A stretch of DNA of 64,000 bases from Hahella sp. KA22 (lineage in GTDB: Bacteria; Pseudomonadota; Gammaproteobacteria; Pseudomonadales; Oleiphilaceae). Location: NCBI RefSeq assembly GCF_004135205.1, contig NZ_CP035490.1, positions 3,861,501-3,925,500 on the forward strand. The letters are read 5' to 3'. Of this stretch, positions 1-8,066 are shown in pieces. The notes below the pieces were generated by a model, which saw nothing but the letters and a program-made list of their open reading frames with translations, was not told where the DNA came from and did not search any database. A program made the translations under genes and the position numbers. Each line of letters opens with the position of its first letter. The stretch's first letter is position 1.

Positions 1-129
1 CATAAACCAACCGGCGATGGAGGTGTCATCCAATAAGGGCGCGCCAACCAGGCCTTGTTTTAAATGGGATTTAACTTGTTTTAGAACATCGCGTGAGACA
101 AATTTCCTTCTTGGGGAAGTCATTTCCAT
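1..129 (-). CDS. Partial hypothetical protein (5' end only)
   Basis: Reading leftward from an ATG at 129, 43 codons stay open to the window edge, beginning MEMTSPRRKF and containing the stretch LKQGLVGAPLLDD. A GGAG lies about 8 bases upstream of the start. The product is not recognised and its C-terminus lies outside the window. It is divergent from the antiporter gene, with about 270 bases between them that must hold both promoters. A second in-frame ATG at 123 could also be used. Confidence 0.5.
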   Translation of the reverse strand, partial: MEMTSPRRKFVSRDVLKQVKSHLKQGLVGAPLLDDTSIAGWFM

Positions 130-398
130 TACGGGATCTCCGTTTTATTGTGCTTGACATGCAATGTTGGGTAATCGCGATATATAAGGCGGGTGTTTCC
201 TAATCAGAAACAAGCATGATCAGTACGGCGTGAAATCGTCCACTCAGAGACAGCGGTCGCGAGATGGCTATCTTAGTACAGTCAGGGGAATTAGCAACCG
301 GAGAAAACAAGGCGGCGGCGCACGCTTAAGCGGCGTTGCAGGCCTGGTTTTGACGGGAGCGGGGAATGGCGCGAGACAGGCGGCGGATTGACTAACGG

Positions 399-2123
399 AT
401 GACAATAGAAACCACTTACCAGTTTATTTTTGGCAGCGCTTTGCTGGCGTTGCTGTGCGTGTTCACCAGTGTGTTGTCGCGTCGGCTTGGGGCGCCGCTG
501 TTACTGGTGTTCCTGGTCCTGGGCATGCTGGCGGGGGAGGACGGGCCCGGGGGCATTAAGTTCGACGATTTCGGCCTGGCGTTTCTGGTCGGCAACCTGG
601 CGTTGGCGGTGATTATTTTTGACGGTGGGTTGGGCGCGCGCCGGGATACGTTCCGCGTCAGCCTGCGTCCGGCGCTATCGCTGGCCACCGTGGGCGTTTT
701 AGCGACTGCAGGTTTGACCGGGCTGGCGGCCCACTGGATTCTGGATCTGACCTGGCAAGAAGGTCTGTTGATTGGGGCTATCGTCGGCTCCACGGATGCG
801 GCGGCGGTGTTCGGCTTATTACGCAGCGCGGGGCTGGAATTAAAAGAGCGCACCGGCGCCACCCTGGAAATCGAATCTGGCTCCAATGATCCGATGGCGA
901 TATTTCTGACTATCACCCTGGTGCAGTTATTGAGCGCGCCGACAGGCAATCCCGGCTGGTCCCTGTTGAGCGAGCTGGCGATTCAAATGGGGCTGGGGCT
1001 GGCGGCGGGGGGCGCTGGCGGTTTCATATTATCGAGGCTGCTCGCCCGCCTGCAATTATCCGCTTCTCTCTATCCGCTGTTGGCGTTGACCGGGGCGCTG
1101 AGCCTCTTCGGCGTGACCAACCTGTTGGGCGGCAGCGGCTTTCTTGCGATCTATATCGTGGGGGTGATGATCGGCGCCAAATCGTTGCCCTACGGCGGCG
1201 ATATCCATCGCTTCCATGATGGGCTGGCCTGGTTGAGCCAGATCATCATGTTTCTGATGTTGGGGCTGTTGATTACGCCGAGCAAAATGACGCCGATTAT
1301 CGCGCCGGCGATCGCCATCGCCTTCGTGCTGATCTTTTTCGCTCGCCCCCTGGCGGTGCTGCTGTCTCTGGCGCCTTTCCACTTTCCATGGCGGGAACAG
1401 GCTTTTATCAGCTGGTGCGGTCTGCGCGGCGCGGTGCCGATCATACTCGCGCTATTTCCTTCTCTGGCGGGACTGGAGCATACCCGCATTTACTTTGACC
1501 TGGTGTTCTTCGTCGTGCTGATTTCGCTGATTCTGCAAGGCTGGACCATTGCGCCCATCGCCAGATGGCTGCAGGTGGAATTACCGCCGCCGGTGCGGGA
1601 GCCGGAGCATCTGACGCTGAAAATCCCCGACTCGCAGGAGAAGGAAGTGTTGCTGTATCAAGTGTCTCCCAGTTGTCGCGCACTGGGAATGCAGGGGAGG
1701 CAGTTGCCGCTGTCGGAAGGCGCGCAGTTGATTGGCGTGATTCGCCTGGGCGTCCTGTTGGCGGCGCCGAAGGAGCAAAAACTGGCGGTGGATGATTACG
1801 TGATGGCGTTGGCGACGCAAGGGACCAGCAGCGCCCTGGGGCGTTATTTCGCCCCGGAACAGCCGCGCGATATAGAGGCCAGTCTGTTTTTCGGCGAATT
1901 CGCCATCAACCCCGACGCCAAACTGGCGGACCTGGCCCAGCTGTATTGTTTTAATGTCCGGGATAAGGATGCTGAGTTAAGCGTCGCCGACTTTGTCCTC
2001 AGTCAGTTCCACGGCAAACCGGTGGTGGGCGACCGGGTCCAACTTGGACCGGTGCATTTTGTGGTGAAAGAGGTCAAAGACGGCGTCATTGCCGCGATCG
2101 GGTTGAAACTGGGGCGGAGCTGA
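399..2123 (+). CDS. nhaP2: K+/H+ antiporter, NhaP2/CvrA family (CPA1)
   Basis: The 574-residue inner-membrane protein has about twelve hydrophobic segments over residues 1-400, followed by a soluble tail of roughly 170 residues that resembles a TrkA-C/RCK_C regulatory domain. Features typical of CPA1 exchangers are visible, including GSTDAAAVF near 130 and ESGSNDPMA near 160, where acidic and Asn residues form the cation site. The length and the membrane-plus-RCK_C layout match NhaP2/CvrA, which exchanges cytoplasmic K+ for protons and supports volume and pH homeostasis. It stands alone on the + strand, convergent with the PAP2 gene. The family call is firm; ion preference is inferred. Confidence 0.9.
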   Translation: MTIETTYQFIFGSALLALLCVFTSVLSRRLGAPLLLVFLVLGMLAGEDGPGGIKFDDFGLAFLVGNLALAVIIFDGGLGARRDTFRVSLRPALSLATVGVLATAGLTGLAAHWILDLTWQEGLLIGAIVGSTDAAAVFGLLRSAGLELKERTGATLEIESGSNDPMAIFLTITLVQLLSAPTGNPGWSLLSELAIQMGLGLAAGGAGGFILSRLLARLQLSASLYPLLALTGALSLFGVTNLLGGSGFLAIYIVGVMIGAKSLPYGGDIHRFHDGLAWLSQIIMFLMLGLLITPSKMTPIIAPAIAIAFVLIFFARPLAVLLSLAPFHFPWREQAFISWCGLRGAVPIILALFPSLAGLEHTRIYFDLVFFVVLISLILQGWTIAPIARWLQVELPPPVREPEHLTLKIPDSQEKEVLLYQVSPSCRALGMQGRQLPLSEGAQLIGVIRLGVLLAAPKEQKLAVDDYVMALATQGTSSALGRYFAPEQPRDIEASLFFGEFAINPDAKLADLAQLYCFNVRDKDAELSVADFVLSQFHGKPVVGDRVQLGPVHFVVKEVKDGVIAAIGLKLGRS

Positions 2124-2189
2124 TCCGCGCCTGTCAATCCTGAGCGGGCTTTAACCGCCTTTCTGGTTTCCCGTCGCATCAGACCAACA

Positions 2190-2942
2190 CTATTCCTCTG
2201 CAAGTTTAGACGCTGCCTGTAATCTCGGCCATGACGCCTTTTGCGGTGCTGAAACAGACGGCGTGACGGCGACACTATGAGGGAACGCCAGGCGGTAGCC
2301 GGCCAAAGCGACGAACCAGCAGATAGCGAGAGTCCAGATATCGTGGGAAACAAAGTGAGCGCCTCGCAACTGTTGCGCGACGCCGAAACCCGCTCCCAGG
2401 CTTAACGCAAACCCCAGCGCCCTGAAGCGCCAACGAGGCAAGTGGACTAGCGCGACAAAGTAAAGGCCGATCCAGGCGTAGCCGCCGCTGGCGTGGCCGG
2501 CGGGGAAACACTGTCCATCCTGGCTGGCGGCGTCGAAGGAGATCGCGCCGCCGTAGCGCAGCAAATCCCAGGGGCAGTTAACCTGGGTGAGACGCTTAAG
2601 CAGGGAGACGCTGAGCAGAGAAATCGCCACGCTAGCAAACAGATAGACCAAAGCGCGTCGATAAGGGCGGAGTCGTTGTATGAAGAAGGAGCCTGTCAGC
2701 AACGCCAGCAGCAGGAAGGCCATAACGCCGACCATGCGTCGCCCGTCATTGTGCAGAAGATCGCTGGTCACCCAGGCGTCCCGCAAAAACCATTGATGTC
2801 CCTCCCAGCTGTAGATCGCATCCGCCAGCGATAAATCCAGATGCAGGTCGTTGATCAGCATTATCAGAGCCAGAAAGGCCAGGAGCGGATACCAGAAGTG
2901 AATTCGATAGAAATCCGTTGAATCGTCTTGCCAGTTTTTCAA
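2190..2942 (-). CDS. PAP2-family membrane phosphatase
   Basis: The 250-residue protein has about six hydrophobic segments and the three PAP2 signature blocks: KRLTQVNCPW (variant of KxxxxxxRP), CFPAGHASGG (variant of PSGH, with the general-acid His) and GAHFVSHDIWT (the SRxxxxxHxxxD block, with the nucleophile His and its Asp partner). Enzymes of this family remove phosphate from lipid substrates such as phosphatidic acid, undecaprenyl pyrophosphate or lipid A on the periplasmic face. Substrate cannot be told from sequence. The Ala in place of Ser in the second block, as in several LpxE/PgpB-like members, suggests a lipid rather than haloperoxidase activity. It is a monocistronic gene divergent from the outer-membrane protein gene. 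Confidence 0.85.
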   Translation of the reverse strand: MKNWQDDSTDFYRIHFWYPLLAFLALIMLINDLHLDLSLADAIYSWEGHQWFLRDAWVTSDLLHNDGRRMVGVMAFLLLALLTGSFFIQRLRPYRRALVYLFASVAISLLSVSLLKRLTQVNCPWDLLRYGGAISFDAASQDGQCFPAGHASGGYAWIGLYFVALVHLPRWRFRALGFALSLGAGFGVAQQLRGAHFVSHDIWTLAICWFVALAGYRLAFPHSVAVTPSVSAPQKASWPRLQAASKLAEE

Positions 2943-3178
2943 AATCGTATCGTCCGTCTAACAGCTTGTATGGGGGCATTCTAGGAAATGGCGGACCAAG
3001 CAAGTCTCAAGAAAATATCAAGCAATGATCAAGAGTCTCCAACTTTGATGTTTGCTTGATGTCCCGTTGATAATTGGTTGTTCCCCGCCTGATTAGGATG
3101 AGGCTGTCATCTATTAATCGGCGTGTGACGTTAACCGTGAATAACCCGGCGGAAGGCGCAAACAAGACAAGCCCGTGC

Positions 3179-4885
3179 ATGGGCGTGAACAGAAAGCTGC
3201 GGACCTTGGGCGTGAGCCTCTGCTGGCTGGCGGCGCTGTGCAGCGCGCTCGCTGTTGCACAGGAAAAAGGTGATCATTCTGACGCAGACTGCGAGCCCAT
3301 CTACGATGCTGAGAAAACCTCGAAGTTCGATTTTGTCGGGCTAAGCGGCGCCTATTCCCTGGATGACTACGCCGGCGCCGAGATAGGACAAATCTGGGTG
3401 GAGCCGCTTCCGGTTTTTGACGAGTCCGATCCAGACGAAAATAACTTCCTGTATCGTCTGCTGAACAAGATTCATATCCTGACGCGTACGGATGTGGTCT
3501 CTGGACAACTCCTGTTTAAGAGCGGCGATCGTCTGGATGTGGACACGCTGCGTGAGTCGGAAAGGATTCTCAGGAAAAACAGTTATCTCATCGACGCGCG
3601 CATCGTGCCGTTGCGTCAGTGCGACGGCAAAATTGACCTGCTCGTAGTGACCCGGGATATCTGGACGCTGGAGCCGGGTGTGAAGTTCAGTCACTCGGAT
3701 GGCGCCAGCAAGGTGGGTCTGGAGCTGAGCGATAACAATATCTTCGGGACGGGCAATCAAGTTTCCGTCGCCTACAACAAAGATGACGACCGCAGCAGCG
3801 TCGACTACATGTTCGGTTCTAATCACTTGTTCGGAACCCGTCTGAAAACCCAGGTGCAATACGGCGACACCAGCGATGGAGAAACCAAGCTGTTTTCTCT
3901 GGAACGGCCTTTCTACGCGTTGGACAGCCGCTGGGCCGCTGGCGGCGATCTGCATGAAGACTCTGTGGTGGACAAGATCAAAGACGAAGGCGATGAAGTT
4001 AACGCCTATCGTCACGAGAGCAATCTCTACAACCTCTACTTTGGTCTTTCAGACGGTCTGCGGCGCGACTTCGCCAACCGCTGGTATGTCGGGATCACCC
4101 GCGAGGAAGATAACTTTTCCGCCGTGGACGCCACCCGCAGCGGCACGCCGCAAGACCGCGCCTTAACCTATCCCTGGGTGGCGTATGAAAGAGTCGAAAA
4201 CCTGTTCGCCACCTACCGTAACCTGGACTTCATCGAGACCACGGAAGACGTTTCTCTGGGGAAAAATATCTACGTGAAACTGGGCTACGGCGGCGACTTT
4301 CTGGGCAATGATCGCACCCAGTGGCGTTTCAATGGCCAGTACAGCGACGCCTACAGTTTTGGCGAGCATCACCTGTTCTTTGTCGGCGCTCATCTCGATG
4401 GCTATTGGGATACCGAAGACAGCAGACTGGAAAACAGCCTGATCGGCGCCGACTTATCCTACGTGCATCTGACCGATGACCAGCACCGCTGGTTTTTCGG
4501 CTTCAAGGCGGACCTTGGCGACAACCTGGATCAGGACAAAGAACTGACTCTGGACGATGAATTCGGCTTGAGAGGCTACCCGGGCGGCTTTGAGCGAGGC
4601 GACCGCCGCTTCCTGGCCAGTATTGAACGCCGTTTCTATTCCACCACCCACGTATTCAACCTGTTCCGGTTGGGCAACGTCGCCTTTATCGACATGGGCC
4701 GCGCCTGGGAATCCGGTGACAGCGAGGCGCCGCCAGTGTTGTTCGATATTGGCCTCGGCATGCGCCTCATCTCCAGCAAAGCCCGCACCGGCAACGTCAT
4801 CCACCTGGACTTCGCCATCCCCATCAACGAACGCAACAAAGTCGACGCCTTCCAATGGACGTTGAAGGTTTATGATAGTTTTTAA
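3179..4885 (+). CDS. POTRA/beta-barrel outer-membrane protein (BamA/TamA-like)
   Basis: The ATG at 3179 is preferred over the upstream in-frame start because it begins a clear signal peptide (MGVNRKLRTLGVSLCW, cleavage near ALAVAQ). The mature protein has a POTRA-like region around residues 90-170 (a block with SGDRLDVDTLRESERILRKN, then IDLLVVTRDIWTLEP). About 380 residues of alternating amphipathic strands follow, ending in aromatic WTLKVYDSF, a typical C-terminal beta-signal ending in Phe. The glycine-rich FGLRGYPGGFERGDRRFLAS near 470 resembles the barrel RGF/Y motif of Omp85 proteins. It is probably an outer-membrane biogenesis or secretion pore of the BamA/TamA superfamily. It has only one or two POTRA units, so it is not BamA itself. 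Confidence 0.75.
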   Translation: MGVNRKLRTLGVSLCWLAALCSALAVAQEKGDHSDADCEPIYDAEKTSKFDFVGLSGAYSLDDYAGAEIGQIWVEPLPVFDESDPDENNFLYRLLNKIHILTRTDVVSGQLLFKSGDRLDVDTLRESERILRKNSYLIDARIVPLRQCDGKIDLLVVTRDIWTLEPGVKFSHSDGASKVGLELSDNNIFGTGNQVSVAYNKDDDRSSVDYMFGSNHLFGTRLKTQVQYGDTSDGETKLFSLERPFYALDSRWAAGGDLHEDSVVDKIKDEGDEVNAYRHESNLYNLYFGLSDGLRRDFANRWYVGITREEDNFSAVDATRSGTPQDRALTYPWVAYERVENLFATYRNLDFIETTEDVSLGKNIYVKLGYGGDFLGNDRTQWRFNGQYSDAYSFGEHHLFFVGAHLDGYWDTEDSRLENSLIGADLSYVHLTDDQHRWFFGFKADLGDNLDQDKELTLDDEFGLRGYPGGFERGDRRFLASIERRFYSTTHVFNLFRLGNVAFIDMGRAWESGDSEAPPVLFDIGLGMRLISSKARTGNVIHLDFAIPINERNKVDAFQWTLKVYDSF

Positions 4886-4959
4886 AGTGGATTTTGCGCT
4901 CAGGGACGCGGGTTAGGGAGAGTCGTTAAAGAGAAATTTTCGACTTCATGTAAACGAAA

Positions 4960-4987
4960 AAGGCCTTCCGTTGTATTGGAAGGCCTT
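4960..4987. terminator. Bidirectional Rho-independent terminator
   Basis: A perfect 10-bp stem, AAGGCCTTCC / GGAAGGCCTT, with an 8-base loop is flanked by an A-run on the left and TTTT on the right. It lies between two convergent genes (outer-membrane protein ending 4885, DUF799 lipoprotein ending 5033), so it can end transcription from both sides. Confidence 0.9.
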
Positions 4988-5032
4988 TTGGTTATCGCAT
5001 CAGAGTGGACGCTTTCAGTCCGCTGCTGATTG

Positions 5033-5692
5033 TTACTGCCCCTGCGTCTCCACCTTCAAATACGGTCCTGGCAACAGGCCGTTGCTGGGTGCGTTGATGG
5101 TTCTGTAGTTAGCGTTGGCGGAGAGTTCCGGAGTTTTGTCGCTCACGGAGTTCACTACCTGCTCAATCACCGCCGCCACCAGCATGCCCGCCAGACCATT
5201 GTTGCCGCCGTCGGAGGATTGCTGCGCGTAGGCGCGGCCTTGCCACAGGGTTTCGCCGGATCTGGCGTCAACCAGGCGCCAGGACGAAGACACTACCGCG
5301 ACGGAGGAGATGATCTGGTATTGCTGACCCCAGTCGTCGATGGTGACGTACAACACCGCGTCAGGACCGATATGCTCGCGCAGTTTGTCCAGAGGGACGC
5401 TGTTCATTTCCGCGGGGGTGGGCAGCCCATTGTCTTTCATGAACTGATCAATCACCGCAACCGGGAAGACATAGTAGCCTTTTTCCGCCAGCGGCGCAGA
5501 GATCGTGGACAGGAAGATATAGGGCGCATTCACTTCCACCGTATTGTTCTGCGGCGGAATTACCAGGATCGAGCGTGGCTTGCTCGCCAACAGCGCGGAG
5601 TAGTCATAGGGCTGTTGCGTGGCGCAGCCGGTGCTCAATATAACGGTCAGCGACAACAAGCCGAGAAGCTTCCAGAGTTGCAAAGATCTCAT
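5033..5692 (-). CDS. DUF799-family lipoprotein
   Basis: The 219-residue protein has a lipoprotein signal (LSLTVILSTGCATQQ, lipobox Cys near residue 23). The mature part matches what I know of the DUF799/GNA1162-like family: PRSILVIPPQNNTVEVNAPYI, then a Rossmann-like alternation ending in ARSGETLWQGRAYAQ. It is the third gene of a lipoprotein triad with the DUF4810 and CsgG-like genes. It overlaps the DUF4810 gene by 4 bases, so translation is probably coupled. GNA1162-type folds resemble TolB-like or CsgG-like envelope proteins. The exact role is unknown. Confidence 0.8.
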   Translation of the reverse strand: MRSLQLWKLLGLLSLTVILSTGCATQQPYDYSALLASKPRSILVIPPQNNTVEVNAPYIFLSTISAPLAEKGYYVFPVAVIDQFMKDNGLPTPAEMNSVPLDKLREHIGPDAVLYVTIDDWGQQYQIISSVAVVSSSWRLVDARSGETLWQGRAYAQQSSDGGNNGLAGMLVAAVIEQVVNSVSDKTPELSANANYRTINAPSNGLLPGPYLKVETQGQ

Positions 5693-6057
5693 TTAGTCGC
5701 CCCCTTTTTGGCTCTCTCCAGAATCCCGTCGATGAATTGTGCGGATTCAGGGTAGAGCGCTTTCTCCTGATTGAACGCCTCTACCGCCATGCCGGGCTCT
5801 CCGGCGCTGGCGTAGATCATGCCCAGATGCGCGTACAATCCGGGAGGGACTTGCTGGCCGTGGTTGTTGGCCTGCTCGATGGTGACCGTCAACTTCTCGA
5901 TCTGCGTATTGTTGTCCGCTTCGCCGGGCTTGGTGTACATGTCCAGCAAAACGTCCTGATAAGACCCCCAATAATAGAGGCCGCGCGGCTGGTTGGCGCA
6001 CCCCGCCAGTAGGGCGAGGGCCAAAGCCGGCGCAAGAAGGCGCAATGATTTCTTCAT
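5689..6057 (-). CDS. DUF4810-family lipoprotein
   Basis: This small 122-residue protein has a lipobox (ALALALLAGCANQ). The mature part starts LYYWGSYQDVLLDMYTKPGEAD, a pattern typical of DUF4810, and then two TPR-like helices (PPGLYAHLGMIYASAGEPGM and AFNQEKALYPESAQF). It sits in the middle of the CsgG-like / DUF4810 / DUF799 triad, 31 bases after the first gene. A surface or periplasmic scaffold role is inferred from its partners. Confidence 0.8.
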   Translation of the reverse strand: MKKSLRLLAPALALALLAGCANQPRGLYYWGSYQDVLLDMYTKPGEADNNTQIEKLTVTIEQANNHGQQVPPGLYAHLGMIYASAGEPGMAVEAFNQEKALYPESAQFIDGILERAKKGATK

Positions 6058-6088
6058 TCCAGAATTACCTGACAGCGAATGTAAGCGG

Positions 6089-6754
6089 TTATTTCAGTCT
6101 CAGTGAGCCTGAATCCAGGTCACGAACCAGGTTGTTGACCACTTCGGTAATGGCGAAGTTCAATACCTTGCCGTTCAACGTGGCGTCATAGCCGGCAGTG
6201 CCGCCGAAGCCAATGATTTCGCGGTTGCTCAGTTCATATTCGCCTGCGCCCTGGGTGGAATAAATGATGGCGGAGGTTTCTACGTCAACCACAGACAAGG
6301 CGACTTTCGCGTAAGCCACTTGTTGCTTGCCGCGGCCCAGAAGACCGAACAGTTGTCTGTCACCCACTTCCTTACGGCCGAATTCCGTGACGCTGCCGGA
6401 AATAACGTAACGCGCGCCGGCGATCTTCTGTTTAACGCCTGCGATCTGCGCTTCTTGTTGCAGCTCCTGCATATTGTCGCGATCCACCAGATTGAAACGC
6501 TGAGTCTGCTGCATGTGGGTTTTCAGGATGGATTTGGCCTGATTGCCCAAGCGGTCTGTATCCGATGAAAACAGCCCTTGCATATAGTTGGAGCGGTTCT
6601 GGAAATTGCCGACCACCATGGTGGTGCGTTCGCCGTTGTAGGAGGTGCCGTAAGAGGCGACTTTCTGGGGTTCGATGGCGCGGTGGCTTTCAGTGGCGCA
6701 AGCGGAAACCATAATGGTCAGCGCAACCAGCGCTGCATTTTTCAAGGCCTTCAT
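6089..6754 (-). CDS. CsgG/HfaB-family lipoprotein
   Basis: The 221-residue protein has a lipoprotein signal (LVALTIMVSACATES, lipobox Cys near 19). The CsgG/HfaB core follows: VVGNFQNRSNYMQG, LKTHMQQTQRFNLVDR, GARYVISGSVTEFGRKE, AKVALSVVDVETSAIIYST and a GFGGTAGYDATLNG loop. CsgG itself is an outer-membrane secretion channel for curli, and HfaB anchors holdfast. There are no curli subunit genes nearby, so this member probably works with the two downstream lipoproteins in an envelope complex. It leads the three-gene operon, with an AAGGAGTAAC ribosome site just upstream of the ATG. Confidence 0.85.
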   Translation of the reverse strand: MKALKNAALVALTIMVSACATESHRAIEPQKVASYGTSYNGERTTMVVGNFQNRSNYMQGLFSSDTDRLGNQAKSILKTHMQQTQRFNLVDRDNMQELQQEAQIAGVKQKIAGARYVISGSVTEFGRKEVGDRQLFGLLGRGKQQVAYAKVALSVVDVETSAIIYSTQGAGEYELSNREIIGFGGTAGYDATLNGKVLNFAITEVVNNLVRDLDSGSLRLK

Positions 6755-6860
6755 GGAAAAGTTACTCCTTAAGGGGGGATAGTCTCGAAGTGTAGTTGAG
6801 CGCGCTCAGTCGCTCAAAAGGTGACTTATACTTTTTACAATTAGCTTATGCAACCCCTAT

Positions 6861-8060
6861 TCATGGCGCTAAGGGTTCTCCCTTATTAGATGCCGGCATG
6901 GAGGCGTACGGCCTGTCTAATAAATCACCATTGCCTTCCCGCCGCTTAGCCCAAAATGTGAAAGACGCGAATCTCTCCGGCCCGACGTATGTCAGCGCCA
7001 GATGCTTGAGATAGCGTTCCGCCACGCGCAGCATTTCACCGCGATAGGCCTGCCAGGCGCCGGCTTGAAAGGGGAAACCTTCTTTAATGGCGTTGGCGGC
7101 GCTGACGGCGCTCGCCAGACAATGAAACAGTCCTTGAGAGGAGATTGGATCGAACGAAATCAGGGCGTCGCCGATAGCCAGAAACCCTTGCTGCGCCCGC
7201 GCCTGTGTCTTGGAAGCGGTCAGATCCAGTATTGCGGCGCCGGCGGGATGATAGCGCAGGGATTCCGGTTCTGACTCTGTCATGACTTCCCGCAGAATGG
7301 GATGGCGGCGAGCGAGCGCCAGAAAAGCGCCTGCTTCCCGCCACTGATGTCGCAATGGATCATGGGCGTCAAAATGATAGGCGAGCACCCGTTTCCCGTG
7401 AGGAATGCGTGCGCTGTACCACCAGCCGTTTTCGTCCGCGCAGGTGCGCAGCGTCGCTTCCTGATCGTTGGGAAGACAAGGCAAAAACGTGAAGGCGCAA
7501 AGCAGATCGTCGTCAGCCTGACGCGGCAGTCCTAAACGACGGGCAATGGCGCCAGAGCGACCAGTGGCGTCTACCAGCACGGGTGCAGTATGCACGAGGT
7601 TGTCTTGAGCCAGTCGTATTGACCAGGCGTCATCACTTCGCTCAATGTCGTACTGCCGGAGGCCCTGCAGAATGCAGGCGCCGGATTCGAGCGCGCCCTC
7701 ATATAACAGACGGTCGAATCCGCGTCGATCCAACAGCCAACCAGGCCCGCAAGGGTCAAATAACGCGTCGCTCCACACCGGCGTCTCTGTGTCCCAAACC
7801 GATAACGCGGAGCCCCGCTGCAAATGGGAGCCTTCCAGGAAGCGCTCCCACAAACCCAGCTTGCGCAACAGTACGCTGGCGGCGCCGGGGAGCGACTCGC
7901 CAATGCGTGGACCGGTCTCTCCGGTTGTGCGCCGCTCAATCACCAGCACGTCATGAGACGGACGCAGGAGCCTCGCCAGCGCAGAACCGGCGGGGCCAGC
8001 GCCTAGAATAATGACGTCCCAGCGGCGCTCATCCTGCGCGCTTGCTGTCATTGACGCCAT
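6861..8060 (-). CDS. LodB-like FAD-dependent oxidoreductase (quinone-cofactor maturation)
   Basis: The 399-residue flavoprotein begins with a Rossmann FAD-binding motif, VIILGAGPAGSALARLL (GxGxxG), near residue 17. The second FAD site is FLAIGDALISFDPISSQG (GD motif) around 290. Overall it resembles the tryptophan-halogenase/glutamate-synthase-like monooxygenases that include LodB. LodB-type proteins are needed to build the cysteine tryptophylquinone (CTQ) cofactor of their LodA partner. The LodA-like gene ends only 6 bases upstream on the same strand, so the two form an operon. An ATG at 8051 is an alternative start. Confidence 0.85.
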   Translation of the reverse strand: MASMTASAQDERRWDVIILGAGPAGSALARLLRPSHDVLVIERRTTGETGPRIGESLPGAASVLLRKLGLWERFLEGSHLQRGSALSVWDTETPVWSDALFDPCGPGWLLDRRGFDRLLYEGALESGACILQGLRQYDIERSDDAWSIRLAQDNLVHTAPVLVDATGRSGAIARRLGLPRQADDDLLCAFTFLPCLPNDQEATLRTCADENGWWYSARIPHGKRVLAYHFDAHDPLRHQWREAGAFLALARRHPILREVMTESEPESLRYHPAGAAILDLTASKTQARAQQGFLAIGDALISFDPISSQGLFHCLASAVSAANAIKEGFPFQAGAWQAYRGEMLRVAERYLKHLALTYVGPERFASFTFWAKRREGNGDLLDRPYASMPASNKGEPLAP

Positions 8061-8066
8061 TAACCG

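Noticed and set aside
5030-5755. A 241-codon + strand frame
   Set aside because: It is antisense to the DUF799 and DUF4810 lipoprotein genes, with His/Arg-rich composition typical of shadow frames in GC-rich DNA.
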